Source: Paenibacillus alvei
Lineage (GTDB): Bacteria > Bacillota > Bacilli > Paenibacillales > NBRC-103111
Direction of reading: 5' to 3'
Assembly (NCBI GenBank): GCA_945881905.1
Contig: CAMCVV010000022.1
Coordinates: forward strand, 1-37,388
DNA length: 37,388 bases
The notes under the pieces are model-generated. The model searched no databases. It saw only the letters and a program-made list of their open reading frames with translations, and was not told where the DNA came from. Both the position numbers and the translations under genes were made by a program. Below are positions 25,297-35,736 of the stretch, piece after piece; within the stretch, counting starts at the first letter, position 1, and every line of letters starts with the position of its first letter.

Positions 25297-25365
25297 GTTT
25301 TTAGAGAGAGAATGTGAGAATCGGAATAAGTCACAGGTATATGTTTCAATTGAATTACAGGGTAG

Positions 25366-27018
<1,653 letters not shown>

Positions 27019-27089
27019 TCACATAAGTCATCGATTCATGTTTTTTAGCTCTAGAAATTGATTTTTGTTTACTAGGAGGATTATAAATC

Positions 27090-27467
27090 ATGAAAGACAA
27101 AATTTTGATTGTAGATGATCAACATGGGATCAGAATGCTACTCACAGAAGTTTTCAGTAATGAAGGGTATGAAACGTATCAAGCATCAAACGGGAAAATG
27201 GCACTAGAGATCACCCAAAATCATTCACCAGTTCTAGTATTACTAGATATGAAGATTCCAGGAATGGATGGTATAGATATTCTAAAGCATATCAAAGCGA
27301 TTAATCCAGCGATTATGGTCATTATGATGACCGCATATGGAGAATTAGACATCATCCAAGAAGCAACGGAGCTAGGTGCGATTATGCACTTTAGTAAACC
27401 TTTTGATATTGATGAAATCAAATTGGCAGTCAATTTTCAATTAGGACATGCTACAAGTCATAGGTAA
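27090..27467 (+). CDS. spo0F: sporulation phosphorelay response regulator Spo0F
   Basis: Single receiver domain of 125 residues that passes phosphate from sensor kinases to Spo0B and then Spo0A at the start of sporulation. Receiver residues are present: acidic pair Asp9/Asp10 ([10 protein letters not shown]), phosphorylation site Asp53 ([12 protein letters not shown]), Thr81 (MMTAYGE) and Lys103 (FSKPFDID). There is no output domain. The MKIPGMDGI and AYGELD stretches and the position between pyrG and fba are those of B. subtilis Spo0F. The ATG follows AGGAGG. A generic CheY-like regulator is the alternative but synteny makes Spo0F likely. Confidence 0.93.
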   Translation: MKDKILIVDDQHGIRMLLTEVFSNEGYETYQASNGKMALEITQNHSPVLVLLDMKIPGMDGIDILKHIKAINPAIMVIMMTAYGELDIIQEATELGAIMHFSKPFDIDEIKLAVNFQLGHATSHR

Positions 27468-27497
27468 TAAGAGGAAATGGTGCTGATAGACATCAGT

Positions 27498-27525
27498 TAT
27501 CAATACAGAGGATATGTGCTATAAT
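27498..27525 (+). promoter_or_regulatory. putative promoter of fba with extended -10
   Basis: TGCTATAAT gives a perfect -10 box at 27520-27525 with the TGn extension at 27517-27519. TTATCA at 27498-27503 is a weak -35, 16 bases away. The fba start lies about 65 bases downstream. Confidence 0.55.
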
Positions 27526-27591
27526 TACAAAATATCATGGAACAATAAACAAAATAAAAAATGAGAAACTATATTTTATAGGAGGAAGACC

Positions 27592-28446
27592 ATGCCACTC
27601 GTTTCGATGAATGAATTTTTTCCGAAAGCTAAAGCGAATAAATTTGCTGTAGGACAATTTAACATGAATAATTTAGAATTTGCTCAAGCCATTGTGGAAG
27701 CGGGTATTGAATTAAAATCACCATTTATTTTTGGAGTTAGTGAAGGTGCTCTAAAGTATATGGGTATCGAATTCACAGTAGCTATTGCTGAAGCAGCTGC
27801 CAAAAAATCTGGATTACCGATTGCTTTACATTTAGATCACGGAAGTTCATTTGAAGTAGCGATGAAGTGTATACGCGCTGGATTTAGTTCAGTGATGTTC
27901 GACGGTTCACACTATGATTTCGAAGAAAACATTCGCCTAACGAAAGAAGTCGTTAAAGCCGCTCATGCGATGGGAGTGTCGGTCGAAGGAGAATTAGGTA
28001 CAATTGGCGGAGTCGAAGATGATATTAGTGTCGATGCTGAGAACGCGAACCTAGCAAAACCCGAAGAAGCTATCAGATTTTATGAAGAAACGGGTGTAGA
28101 TTGTTTAGCGATTGCTGTTGGAACAGCGCATGGGATGTACGCTGGAGAACCTAACATTCGTTTTGATATTATACAACAAGTTTCTCGTGCGATTCCAGTG
28201 CCTGTAGTCCTTCATGGAGGTTCAGGTGTACCTGATGGCATGATCATTCAAGCCATCGCTGCTGGAGTAGGGAAAATTAATGTCAACACGGAAAATCAAG
28301 TTGCATGTACAGAAGCCATTCGTCAAGTGCTTCTCAAAGATAGTAAAGTGTATGACCCTCGTAAATATCTCACACCAGCTCGAAAAGCTATGATTGATGT
28401 CGTTAAGTCCAAAATGGTGTTGTTTGGAAGTAGTAATCAAGCTTGA
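27592..28446 (+). CDS. fbaA: class II fructose-1,6-bisphosphate aldolase
   Basis: Zinc-dependent aldolase of glycolysis and gluconeogenesis, cleaving fructose 1,6-bisphosphate to dihydroxyacetone phosphate and glyceraldehyde 3-phosphate. The 284 residues have the class II signatures: LHLDHGSS (Asp82 and zinc ligand His83), EGELGTIGGVEDD, AVGTAHGMY with a zinc histidine, VLHGGSGVPD and KINVNTENQ. The ATG follows AGGAGGAAG. As in B. subtilis it follows spo0F, but the transaldolase gene that usually comes next there is absent. Tagatose-bisphosphate aldolase is a close relative; the context favours FbaA. Confidence 0.95.
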   Translation: MPLVSMNEFFPKAKANKFAVGQFNMNNLEFAQAIVEAGIELKSPFIFGVSEGALKYMGIEFTVAIAEAAAKKSGLPIALHLDHGSSFEVAMKCIRAGFSSVMFDGSHYDFEENIRLTKEVVKAAHAMGVSVEGELGTIGGVEDDISVDAENANLAKPEEAIRFYEETGVDCLAIAVGTAHGMYAGEPNIRFDIIQQVSRAIPVPVVLHGGSGVPDGMIIQAIAAGVGKINVNTENQVACTEAIRQVLLKDSKVYDPRKYLTPARKAMIDVVKSKMVLFGSSNQA

Positions 28447-28470
28447 TTCAATGCAGGTTTGCTATATAAT
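28443..28470 (+). promoter_or_regulatory. putative promoter of murA, overlapping the fba stop
   Basis: TTGATT (28443-28448) and TATAAT (28465-28470) are 16 bases apart; the -35 overlaps the fba stop codon. A 7-base stem, GGTTCAA (28481-28487) with TTGAACC (28501-28507), lies near the 5' end of the predicted transcript, without a T run. Confidence 0.5.
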
Positions 28471-28540
28471 TTTGAATAGGGGTTCAATGCATGCATAACT
28501 TTGAACCATTACGTATGCAACTTATGCAGGGGGTATATAA

Positions 28541-29803
28541 ATGATCGATAAATTAATGATTGCAGGAGGACATCCCCTTAGAGGGAATGTGTTCATAAGT
28601 GGTGCTAAGAATAGCGCAGTTGCAGTAATTCCGGCCACTATCCTTGCTGAGTCAGCAGTTACACTAGATAATCTCCCTGATTTGACGGATGTATCGATAT
28701 ACGCTGATCTATTATCAGAAATGGGAGCAACGATTCACAGAACCCCTGAAAAAATGATGATCGACCCTACAGGTTTGAAATCGATGACAATGCCCGATGG
28801 AAATATTAAAAAACTAAGAGCTTCATATTATCTGATGGGGGCTTTACTTGGGAAATTTGGCGAAGCGAAGATCGGACTTCCAGGAGGATGTAATTTTGAA
28901 TCCCGACCGATCGACCAACACATCAAAGGCTTTGAAGCATTAGGAGCAACCGTCTCTAATGAGGGGGGCACTATACATATTCATGCTAAAAAACTCATAG
29001 GAGCTAAAATATATTTAGATATGGCAAGCGTAGGTGCAACCATCAACATTATGTTGGCTGCTACCAAAGCAAAAGGATTAACAGTCATTGAAAATGTAGC
29101 CAAAGAACCGGAAATCATAGATGTAGCGACTTTATTGAATGCCATGGGAGCCAATATCAAAGGAGCAGGTACAGATACAATCAGAATCGAAGGTGTAGAT
29201 ACGCTACATGGGTGTCATCACTCGATTATTCCTGATCGCATTCAAGCAGGGACATATATGATTGCAGCTGCAGCTACACAAGGGGATGTCACCATCGAAA
29301 ATGTAATCCCCAGGCACCTAGAAGCGATGACAGCTAAACTAATCGAAATGGGTGTCCATATTCAAGAGTTAGATGAATCCATTCGAGTCATAGGCAATCC
29401 TGAATATCAGAGTGTAGATGTGAAAGCGTTGGTGTACCCTGGATTCGCGACAGATTTACAATCTCCTATGACAAGTTTGCTTTGTCAAGCCAGGGGAATA
29501 AGTGTAATGACGGATCATGTGTACAATAGTCGATTTAAACATATACCCGAACTAGTGCGAATGGGTGCAAAAATTAAAATGAAAGGTCGCTCGGCGATCA
29601 TCGAAGGTTCAATTCTAAATGCGGCATCAGTAAAAGCTACAGACCTTCGTGCGGGCGCAGCACTTGTCATAGCGGGCTTAAGTGTAAACTCTGGCGGGAT
29701 TACTGAAGTTCATGGTACAGAGTATATTGATAGAGGATATGAACATTTAGTGACCAACTTAAATGCATTAGGTGCAAAAGTATGGCGAGTAAATGAAGCT
29801 TAG
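28541..29803 (+). CDS. murA: UDP-N-acetylglucosamine 1-carboxyvinyltransferase (second MurA type, MurAB/MurZ)
   Basis: Adds enolpyruvate to UDP-GlcNAc, the first committed step of peptidoglycan synthesis in the cytoplasm. The 420 residues include [16 protein letters not shown] with the conserved Lys-Asn pair (Lys23, Asn24), the catalytic Cys117 in [13 protein letters not shown] (so it should be inhibited by fosfomycin), and [11 protein letters not shown] near the C-terminus. Its place between fba and rho corresponds to B. subtilis murAB (murZ), the second paralogue, rather than murAA in the atp region. The ATG lies after GGGGG. Confidence 0.95.
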   Translation: MIDKLMIAGGHPLRGNVFISGAKNSAVAVIPATILAESAVTLDNLPDLTDVSIYADLLSEMGATIHRTPEKMMIDPTGLKSMTMPDGNIKKLRASYYLMGALLGKFGEAKIGLPGGCNFESRPIDQHIKGFEALGATVSNEGGTIHIHAKKLIGAKIYLDMASVGATINIMLAATKAKGLTVIENVAKEPEIIDVATLLNAMGANIKGAGTDTIRIEGVDTLHGCHHSIIPDRIQAGTYMIAAAATQGDVTIENVIPRHLEAMTAKLIEMGVHIQELDESIRVIGNPEYQSVDVKALVYPGFATDLQSPMTSLLCQARGISVMTDHVYNSRFKHIPELVRMGAKIKMKGRSAIIEGSILNAASVKATDLRAGAALVIAGLSVNSGGITEVHGTEYIDRGYEHLVTNLNALGAKVWRVNEA

Positions 29804-29856
29804 CAAATCAATAGATACAACAAAGAAAAACTAATAGTTTGGTGGTAGAAAATCAT

Positions 29857-31137
29857 ATGAGCATGCCTCTTGCAGAGCTAGAATCCCAGAAATTAACAGA
29901 ACTTTATAAACTAGCTAAAAAATATCAAATTACGAATTATGGTCAACTGAAGAAGAAAGAATTGATTTTTGCTATCTTGCGTGGACAAGCCGAAGAAAGT
30001 GGATTAATGTTCATGGAAGGTGTTCTCGAAATATTAAGTGAAGGTTATGGGTTTTTAAGACCTATTAATTATTTACCAAGCAAAGAAGATATTTATATAT
30101 CTGCATCTCAAATCCGGAAGTTCGACTTACGTTCTGGAGACATGGTTTCGGGAAAATGTCGTGCTCCAAAAGAAAACGAACGCTATTTTGGTTTACTACA
30201 AGTAGAAGCAGTCAATGGTGAAAAACCTGAAACAGCTATGGAAAGACTTCACTTCCCTGCTTTAACGCCTCTTTACCCAGATGTACGAGTCATTTTAGAA
30301 ACTGCTCCTACTAAACTTTCTACTCGAGTGATGGATATTATCGCTCCAGTGGGTCTAGGCCAACGAGGGTTAATTGTTGCTCCTCCTAAAGCAGGAAAAA
30401 CGTTATTACTTAAGGAAATCGCGAATAGTATTTCTACCAATTATCCAGATATTGAATTGTTTGTTTTGTTAATTGATGAGAGACCTGAAGAAGTTACTGA
30501 CATGCAACGCTCAGTAAATGGCGAAGTCGTAGCATCGACATTTGACGAATTACCTGAAAATCACATTAAAGTAGCAGAACTAGTTATGGAACGTGCCATG
30601 CGACTAGTTGAACACAAAAAAGATGTTGTCATTCTCTTAGATAGCATCACGCGATTAGCAAGAGCATACAATCTAGTCATTCCTCCATCAGGACGAACTT
30701 TATCAGGAGGCATTGATCCAGCAGCTTTCCATAGACCCAAACGTTTTTTTGGTGCAGCAAGGAATATCGAAGAAGGTGGAAGCTTGACGATTCTAGCAAC
30801 AGCACTTATTGAGACAGGTTCACGTATGGATGACGTGATCTATGAAGAATTTAAAGGTACGGGTAATCTTGAATTGCACTTAGATCGAAAGCTAGCCGAA
30901 CGCCGCATATTCCCAGCGATTGATATCCGCCGGTCAGGTACCCGTAGAGAAGAAATGTTATTGACCAAAGATGAAATTGAAAAAGTATGGGCCATACGTA
31001 AAGCAATGAATGATTCGCATGAATACACAGAAGCTTTCTTCAAAAAACTGGGAGACACCAAAACAAATCAAGAATTTTTCGACTCGTTAAGCACTCAAGT
31101 TACAGCATTAAATAGAGGATCGGTTAAGCACAACTAA
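29857..31137 (+). CDS. rho: transcription termination factor Rho
   Basis: Hexameric RNA-dependent ATPase that ends transcription of untranslated RNA. From the chosen start it has 426 residues, about the size of B. subtilis Rho. It has the N-terminal helix bundle ([14 protein letters not shown]), the cold-shock-like RNA-binding domain ([26 protein letters not shown]) and the ATPase core with [15 protein letters not shown] (Walker A), [23 protein letters not shown] and the Q/R-loop region [12 protein letters not shown]. The start is uncertain: TTG at 29839 and ATG codons at 29857 and 29863 are in frame and only GGTGG at 29841 resembles a ribosome binding site. No glpX lies between murA and rho, unlike B. 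subtilis. Confidence 0.96.
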   Translation: MSMPLAELESQKLTELYKLAKKYQITNYGQLKKKELIFAILRGQAEESGLMFMEGVLEILSEGYGFLRPINYLPSKEDIYISASQIRKFDLRSGDMVSGKCRAPKENERYFGLLQVEAVNGEKPETAMERLHFPALTPLYPDVRVILETAPTKLSTRVMDIIAPVGLGQRGLIVAPPKAGKTLLLKEIANSISTNYPDIELFVLLIDERPEEVTDMQRSVNGEVVASTFDELPENHIKVAELVMERAMRLVEHKKDVVILLDSITRLARAYNLVIPPSGRTLSGGIDPAAFHRPKRFFGAARNIEEGGSLTILATALIETGSRMDDVIYEEFKGTGNLELHLDRKLAERRIFPAIDIRRSGTRREEMLLTKDEIEKVWAIRKAMNDSHEYTEAFFKKLGDTKTNQEFFDSLSTQVTALNRGSVKHN

Positions 31138-31166
31138 TCACAATCCATAGATAAAGGAGCTAACTC

Positions 31167-32447
31167 ATGAATTTGGTATATGCAGATTCGAATGGAAATG
31201 TATATGATCATCCTGGGTATACTGCACTTGCACGAAATGCCGAGATGATCACAGAAATATTAGATCATGAGTTGATTCCATTGCCTGATGGAGCAACTTT
31301 AGTTAGTTTGCCCGGTACTTTGCCTATCGGTATTGATCAAGATACAGGTAGAATGGAACGTGTAGAAGGAGATCATTGTGCTGTAGGTGCTTTATTGCCG
31401 CAAGGATACACAAGACTACTTTTACCTAGCTATGTGAAAATAGATGCAAATCAAGCATTTCCTATATTCGGGTATACAGCAGTCGTATGGAAAGATGGTA
31501 ATTTCTATGTAGCAGCAGAGTTAACGGACAACCCTTATTATTGGAATCCCCTTCACTGTGATGTAAATAAACTTCAAAAACAAGTCAATAAGATGATCTC
31601 GAGGTACCCTGATAATCGTGTATATCAGCATTTATCCAAATGTGCACTTGAATATGAATGTTTGACGGCTTCCAATACATTCTTACAGAGATGGGAAGGT
31701 GGAGTTCCTGTTTCATTTTCATGCAACGCTTCATGTTTCGGATGTATTTCAGAACAACCCGAAGACAGCCTGTTCGTAGCGCCTCAAACAAGAATGAAAT
31801 TCAAACCAAAAGTAGAAGAATTAGTTGAAATTATGCTAGAGCATCTCGTGACTCCCGATAGTATGATAAGTTTTGGGCAAGGATGCGAAGGGGAACCATC
31901 TACGCAAGCTGCACTTATTATCGAAGCGATTCGTCGTGTCCGACAATGTACTGAATTAGGGTACATAAATATCAATACGAATGGTGGATTAACAGATCAA
32001 ATTCGAAATATCGTCGATGAGGGACTTGATTTAATGCGTGTAAGTACAATTAGTGCTATTGATGAGCACTATCAAGCGTATTATCAACCCAAAGGATATA
32101 CACTGCAAAATGTCGAGAAATCGATTCGATATGCTACGGATCAAGGAGTGCTTACATCGATTAATTATTTAGTTTTCCCCGGAGTGTCAGACCGTGAAGA
32201 AGAAATCGAAGCAATGATCGAATTTGCGCGTAGGAGCGGATTGCAATATATTCAATTAAGGAACCTCAATATCGATCCGGAAAGCTATTTGAAGATTATT
32301 CCCAAGCCTCGAGGCGATGTAATGGGTATGTCACAAATGCTTGCTATATATCGACAGGAAATCCCGCATATTGTGATTGGATCGTATACGCATACACCAG
32401 AATTCTTCAAGCATCGTCGCGAGAAGTCCATCTCAAATCATTTATGA
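31167..32447 (+). CDS. uncharacterised radical SAM protein
   Basis: Probable S-adenosylmethionine radical enzyme of 426 residues. The iron-sulfur cluster motif is CNASCFGC (Cys186, Cys190, Cys193: CxxxCxxC), followed by a glycine/glutamate-rich SAM-binding stretch FGQGCEGEPS (about 236-245), and strands typical of the partial TIM barrel (YININTNGGL, LMRVSTISAI, TSINYLVFPGVSD). The first 180 residues form a separate domain that I do not recognise, with cysteines at 71, 131, 159 and 165. The substrate is unknown. It lies 29 bases after rho and before rpmE, with AAGGAG before its ATG, so it is probably in the rho transcript. RNA or ribosome modification is suggested only by position. Confidence 0.85.
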   Translation: MNLVYADSNGNVYDHPGYTALARNAEMITEILDHELIPLPDGATLVSLPGTLPIGIDQDTGRMERVEGDHCAVGALLPQGYTRLLLPSYVKIDANQAFPIFGYTAVVWKDGNFYVAAELTDNPYYWNPLHCDVNKLQKQVNKMISRYPDNRVYQHLSKCALEYECLTASNTFLQRWEGGVPVSFSCNASCFGCISEQPEDSLFVAPQTRMKFKPKVEELVEIMLEHLVTPDSMISFGQGCEGEPSTQAALIIEAIRRVRQCTELGYININTNGGLTDQIRNIVDEGLDLMRVSTISAIDEHYQAYYQPKGYTLQNVEKSIRYATDQGVLTSINYLVFPGVSDREEEIEAMIEFARRSGLQYIQLRNLNIDPESYLKIIPKPRGDVMGMSQMLAIYRQEIPHIVIGSYTHTPEFFKHRREKSISNHL

Positions 32448-32456
32448 TAAATCATA

Positions 32457-32486
32457 TTGCAATATCTAATTTACACATGGTATAAT
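32457..32486 (+). promoter_or_regulatory. putative rpmE promoter with extended -10
   Basis: TGGTATAAT contains a perfect -10 box at 32481-32486 with a TGn extension at 32478-32480. TTGCAA at 32457-32462 is a -35 of four matching bases, 18 bases away. rpmE starts about 60 bases downstream. Confidence 0.6.
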
Positions 32487-32548
32487 TCAATCTATGTCAA
32501 TTCAACTCTGTATCTTAGAATGATTCAGGGCAGAAAGAGGTGAACGTT

Positions 32549-32746
32549 ATGAAAGAAGCTCTTCATCCTAAATATCACATCACTACAGTAACATGTGCAT
32601 GTGGAAGTACGTTTGAAACAGGATCTATTAAACCCAACTTGCGTGTCGAGATTTGCTCAAGTTGTCATCCTTTTTACACAGGGAAACAGAAGTTTATAGA
32701 TATTGGCGGACGTGTAGATAAATTCAAAAAGAAATACGGCATTTAG
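32549..32746 (+). CDS. rpmE: 50S ribosomal protein L31, zinc-binding type
   Basis: Component of the large ribosomal subunit at the intersubunit bridge. The 65 residues have the four cysteines of the zinc-binding (C+) form: Cys16 and Cys18 (TCACGS), Cys36 and Cys39 ([14 protein letters not shown]), and end with the typical [13 protein letters not shown]. The ATG at 32549 is chosen because AGAGGTGA lies about six bases upstream; a GTG at 32540 is within that site. It follows the radical SAM gene and probably has its own promoter. Retention of all cysteines suggests that a zinc-free paralogue (YtiA type), if present, is elsewhere. Confidence 0.95.
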   Translation: MKEALHPKYHITTVTCACGSTFETGSIKPNLRVEICSSCHPFYTGKQKFIDIGGRVDKFKKKYGI

Positions 32747-32824
32747 TTTGGACATAATTAGTTGTCTAGTTGCACCCTTCTTGGTTATCCTAAGCATATC
32801 ATAGGATCGAAAGAGGGGTGTTTT

Positions 32825-33127
32825 GTGCTGATCTTAAGGAAACTCATGAGGTTACTCATCATTTGCATGGTTGGAGTTATATGCAGTTGTGGAAGTAATC
32901 CACAAAATTCACAATCAACACAACCTTATCCGCAAGATCGGTACATGGGTTTAACAAGTGGGAACCCCAATATACCATTAAATCCAAGCTATCATGATCA
33001 ACAAACAGATATGCCTATGATGCGCAAAGTGATGTCATATTTTGAAGAAGTTGCTAAAGTAATAACTTCCGTCCAGTTAGGGTTATCTACCAATATGCCG
33101 AGATATCGTGTAAAAGTAAGCGTGTAA
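32825..33127 (+). CDS. small putative lipoprotein, function unknown
   Basis: I do not recognise this 100-residue protein. It begins with basic residues and a hydrophobic stretch (LRKLMRLLIICMVGVICSC), ending in a plausible lipobox ICSC, with Cys18 as the lipidated residue (after Ser17). The following part is rich in Gln, Asn, Ser and Pro (GSNPQNSQSTQPYPQ), as in a flexible linker, then a short conserved-looking helix FEEVAKVITSVQLG. The start is GTG at 32825, about seven bases after GAGGGG; an upstream reading to 32762 lacks a start signal. The tail NMPRYRVKVSV may be a small strand. Similarity to YhcN/YlaJ sporulation lipoproteins was considered but not supported. Confidence 0.6.
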   Translation: MLILRKLMRLLIICMVGVICSCGSNPQNSQSTQPYPQDRYMGLTSGNPNIPLNPSYHDQQTDMPMMRKVMSYFEEVAKVITSVQLGLSTNMPRYRVKVSV

Positions 33128-33201
33128 GACGATGAATATACACAGACAAATAAGGTTGCGCAGCGTAGAATGGATACTCAATCCAAGCAAGTAATCCCCA
33201 T

Positions 33202-33230
33202 TTGCTATTTGTCATCTAATCAGATATACT
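33202..33230 (+). promoter_or_regulatory. promoter of the SRP RNA gene
   Basis: TTGCTA at 33202-33207 and TATACT at 33225-33230 are separated by 17 bases. The expected start is close to the CCGTGC that begins the RNA at 33239. Confidence 0.65.
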
Positions 33231-33235
33231 TATTT

Positions 33236-33506
33236 TTGCCGTGCTAGATGGGGAGGTAGCGGTGCCCTGTAACTCGCAATCCGCTGTAGCGTGGTCGAAT
33301 TCCTGTTAGCGGTACTGTGATGTGAGGTCTGGCTTTTGCACGTGATGTTGAGAGTCGGGTCCTTTGCAATGAATGCTTATGAATCCGGTCAGGTCTGGAA
33401 AGAAGCAGCCGTAAGTGAGATGTTTCATGTGCCGAAGGGAAGCCTGAGTTGAGTTAACGACAAGAGTTCGCTCGGATTACTTTATCAATAGCAGGTGCAC
33501 GGTATC
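33236..33506 (+). ncRNA. scr: signal recognition particle RNA (scRNA, Alu-containing long form)
   Basis: The RNA scaffold of the signal recognition particle, about 270 bases, as in B. subtilis scRNA. The ends CCGTGC (33239-33244) and GCACGG (33497-33502) pair. The 5' part GGGGAGGTAGCGGTGCCCTG and following CGCAATCCGCT match the Alu domain of Bacillus scRNA. The Ffh-binding helix 8 segment is at about 33387-33410 (GGTCAGGTCTGGAAAGAAGC then AGCC; consensus GUCAGGUCCGGAAGGAAGCAGC). Gene order SRP RNA-dnaX is that of B. subtilis. The exact ends are estimated from the pairing. Confidence 0.95.
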
Positions 33507-33519
33507 CATATGATTCCTC

Positions 33520-33546
33520 AGAGCGTCAAGTATGGCGTTCTTTTTT
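33520..33546 (+). terminator. terminator of the SRP RNA gene
   Basis: GAGCGTCA (33521-33528) pairs with TGGCGTTC (33533-33540), with two G-T pairs and a four-base loop, followed by TTTTTT at 33541-33546. The 103-base gap before dnaX also holds TATAAT at 33561, a possible -10 box for dnaX, with no clear -35. Confidence 0.8.
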
Positions 33547-33609
33547 ATGAATATATATAGTATAATAAGTAAATAAAGATCTGGAACAGGAGATATGTAG
33601 AAGAAACAC

Positions 33610-35364
33610 ATGGCACATATTGCATTGTATCGCACATGGCGCTCAAAGACCTTTTCTGAAATTGTCGGTCAGAAGCACATCGTCCAAACTTTACAAAACG
33701 CTTTAAGAGAAGATCGAATCAGTCATGCTTATTTATTTTGTGGACCTCGGGGTACTGGTAAAACGAGTACTGCAAAAATATTTGCAAAAGCACTTAACTG
33801 TATACATGGAGCTATCGATGAGCCATGCAATTCTTGTTCTTTTTGCCAAAGAATTTCAGAAGGTTCATTTATGGATATCATAGAGATTGATGCAGCGTCA
33901 AATCGAGGGATTGAAGAAATTCGTGATTTGCGAGATCAAGTGAAGTTTGCTCCTACAGAAGCGAAGTACAAAGTGTACATTATCGACGAAGTGCATATGC
34001 TGACAACAGAAGCATTCAATGCTTTATTGAAGACGCTCGAAGAACCTCCGTCGCACATTATTTTTATTTTCGCTACTACAGAAGCTCACAAACTGCCATT
34101 AACCGTAATTTCCAGATGTCAAAGATATGATTTCCGTCGAGTTGCTATACATGATCAAATACAAAGATTACAGTACGTATGTGAACGAGAACAAATAACA
34201 ATTGAACAAGATGCTTTACATTATATCGCTAGACTGTCTGATGGCGGGATGCGTGATGCGTTAAGTTTATTAGATCAACTAACATCATTTTGTTCTGGAG
34301 CCATAGAGGTATCAGATGTCATTTCTATGACAGGAGGAGTGCCTTCAGATCAAATTGAACGGTTAATCAAAGCAATTAAGGGTCAACAGCTGGACATAGT
34401 TTTAGAAATCATTGATTCGATGATGCAAGAAGGTAAGAGTGCGGATAGATGCTTGGATCAAGTGGTAGATTATTTCAGAGATCTATTGCTTGTTCATCAA
34501 ATTCCGCAATCATCCATTGTACTTGAACGAATCTTTGATGTACCACGAATGCAGCATATCGCTGAGTGGTTCTCAGTGACGGAGATTTTTCAAACGATCG
34601 AGATCCTTATTCAACATCAAAGCGAAATGAAGTACGCTATGCAACCGCAGACGATACTTGAGATGGCACTGATGAAGGTTAGCACGCGAGATTCCCAACA
34701 GCAAGAGAATGAAGGCCGTGTCGAACAAGAGGCAGTCCATTCACAGCATACAGACCAGTGGCAACAACTCACAGTAAGGATTCATAATTTAGAGACACAA
34801 ATCATCGATCTGAAAAACAAAAGCATTCACGATTCATCGCAAACCATGATATTATCTGGGAATGCACAAACGACTCAAAATATCACAAGTCATACGAAGG
34901 CTTCACTCCCCTTTAACAAAACAGTTGCCAAGCTACAAGCTTATGTTGAAGTTGCGAACAGCCCAGAGACAACTCTAGTAAATTCAAAGTGGAATCAGAT
35001 CTTATCAGCAGTTAAATCCAAAAAAGTTACTGTACATGCTTGGCTTGTTAACGGGGACCTCGTATCGGTGAACAAAGATGAGATACTGTTGGCTTTTAAA
35101 AATGAAATGCACAAAAACACAACGGAAAAACCGGAAAATAAGCAAATAATTGAAGAAGTGGTTTCTCAGGTACTAGAGAAGAGTTATCGTTTGATCACTG
35201 TAATGCGAAAAGAATGGGATGATGCACAATCCAAAGATGTAGCTGAAATAGATCAAAAGTTTGAACTTCAACACGAAGGTCAACCCACAGCAGAAAATGA
35301 AGAATGGATTCGTGAAGCGATTCACTTATTCGGTGAAGATATTGTTGAAATTAAAGAAGATTAA
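33610..35364 (+). CDS. dnaX: DNA polymerase III tau subunit (clamp loader)
   Basis: ATPase subunit of the clamp loader that loads the beta clamp and links the replicative polymerase to the helicase. The 584 residues contain Walker A GPRGTGKT (45-52), the zinc site Cys64, Cys73, Cys76 and Cys79 (NCIHG, EPCNSCSFC), Walker B/DEVHM (126-130), sensor 1 FATTEAHKLP and the SRC motif (168-170). The C-terminal 200 residues, rich in Gln, are the tau-specific region. The ribosome binding site is weak (AGAAG). It is followed 21 bases later by the YbaB gene, as is common in bacteria. Confidence 0.96.
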   Translation: MAHIALYRTWRSKTFSEIVGQKHIVQTLQNALREDRISHAYLFCGPRGTGKTSTAKIFAKALNCIHGAIDEPCNSCSFCQRISEGSFMDIIEIDAASNRGIEEIRDLRDQVKFAPTEAKYKVYIIDEVHMLTTEAFNALLKTLEEPPSHIIFIFATTEAHKLPLTVISRCQRYDFRRVAIHDQIQRLQYVCEREQITIEQDALHYIARLSDGGMRDALSLLDQLTSFCSGAIEVSDVISMTGGVPSDQIERLIKAIKGQQLDIVLEIIDSMMQEGKSADRCLDQVVDYFRDLLLVHQIPQSSIVLERIFDVPRMQHIAEWFSVTEIFQTIEILIQHQSEMKYAMQPQTILEMALMKVSTRDSQQQENEGRVEQEAVHSQHTDQWQQLTVRIHNLETQIIDLKNKSIHDSSQTMILSGNAQTTQNITSHTKASLPFNKTVAKLQAYVEVANSPETTLVNSKWNQILSAVKSKKVTVHAWLVNGDLVSVNKDEILLAFKNEMHKNTTEKPENKQIIEEVVSQVLEKSYRLITVMRKEWDDAQSKDVAEIDQKFELQHEGQPTAENEEWIREAIHLFGEDIVEIKED

Positions 35365-35385
35365 ACCAAAAGGAGAATAGATACC

Positions 35386-35697
35386 ATGAATAATATGAAC
35401 CAAATGATGAAGCAAGCTAAGAAGATGCAAGAACAAATGATGAAAGCACAAGAAGAGCTAGCTACTAAAGCTGTTGAAGGAAGTGCCGGTGGTGGTGTAG
35501 TTACTGTCACCATGAACGGGCAGAAAAAAGTATTAAATATTAACATCAAACCAGAAGCTGTTGATCCTGAAGATGTTGAAATGCTGCAAGATTTAATTTT
35601 GACTGCTGTTAATGATGCGATGAACAAAGCAGATGAACTTGCGAATAAAGATATGGGTAAATTTACTGGCGGTATGAAACTCCCTGGTTTATTTTAG
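35386..35697 (+). CDS. nucleoid-associated protein, YbaB/EbfC family (YaaK)
   Basis: Small DNA-binding dimeric protein of 103 residues encoded between dnaX and recR, as in most bacteria. The sequence begins with a long Met-, Gln- and Lys-rich helix ([20 protein letters not shown], partly), then a beta region with [20 protein letters not shown] and a second helix [18 protein letters not shown], matching the family fold. The ATG follows AAAGGAGAA. The function is inferred from the family: DNA compaction and a possible link to recombination repair with RecR. Confidence 0.95.
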   Translation: MNNMNQMMKQAKKMQEQMMKAQEELATKAVEGSAGGGVVTVTMNGQKKVLNINIKPEAVDPEDVEMLQDLILTAVNDAMNKADELANKDMGKFTGGMKLPGLF

Positions 35698-35736
35698 TGA
35701 TGCACCAACAATATGAACGATGAAGGAGAACTTTCG

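Noticed and set aside
27019-27089. Sigma-H promoter before spo0F
   Set aside because: AGAAATT near 27052 resembles the -35, but no GAAT-type -10 is found at the right distance.
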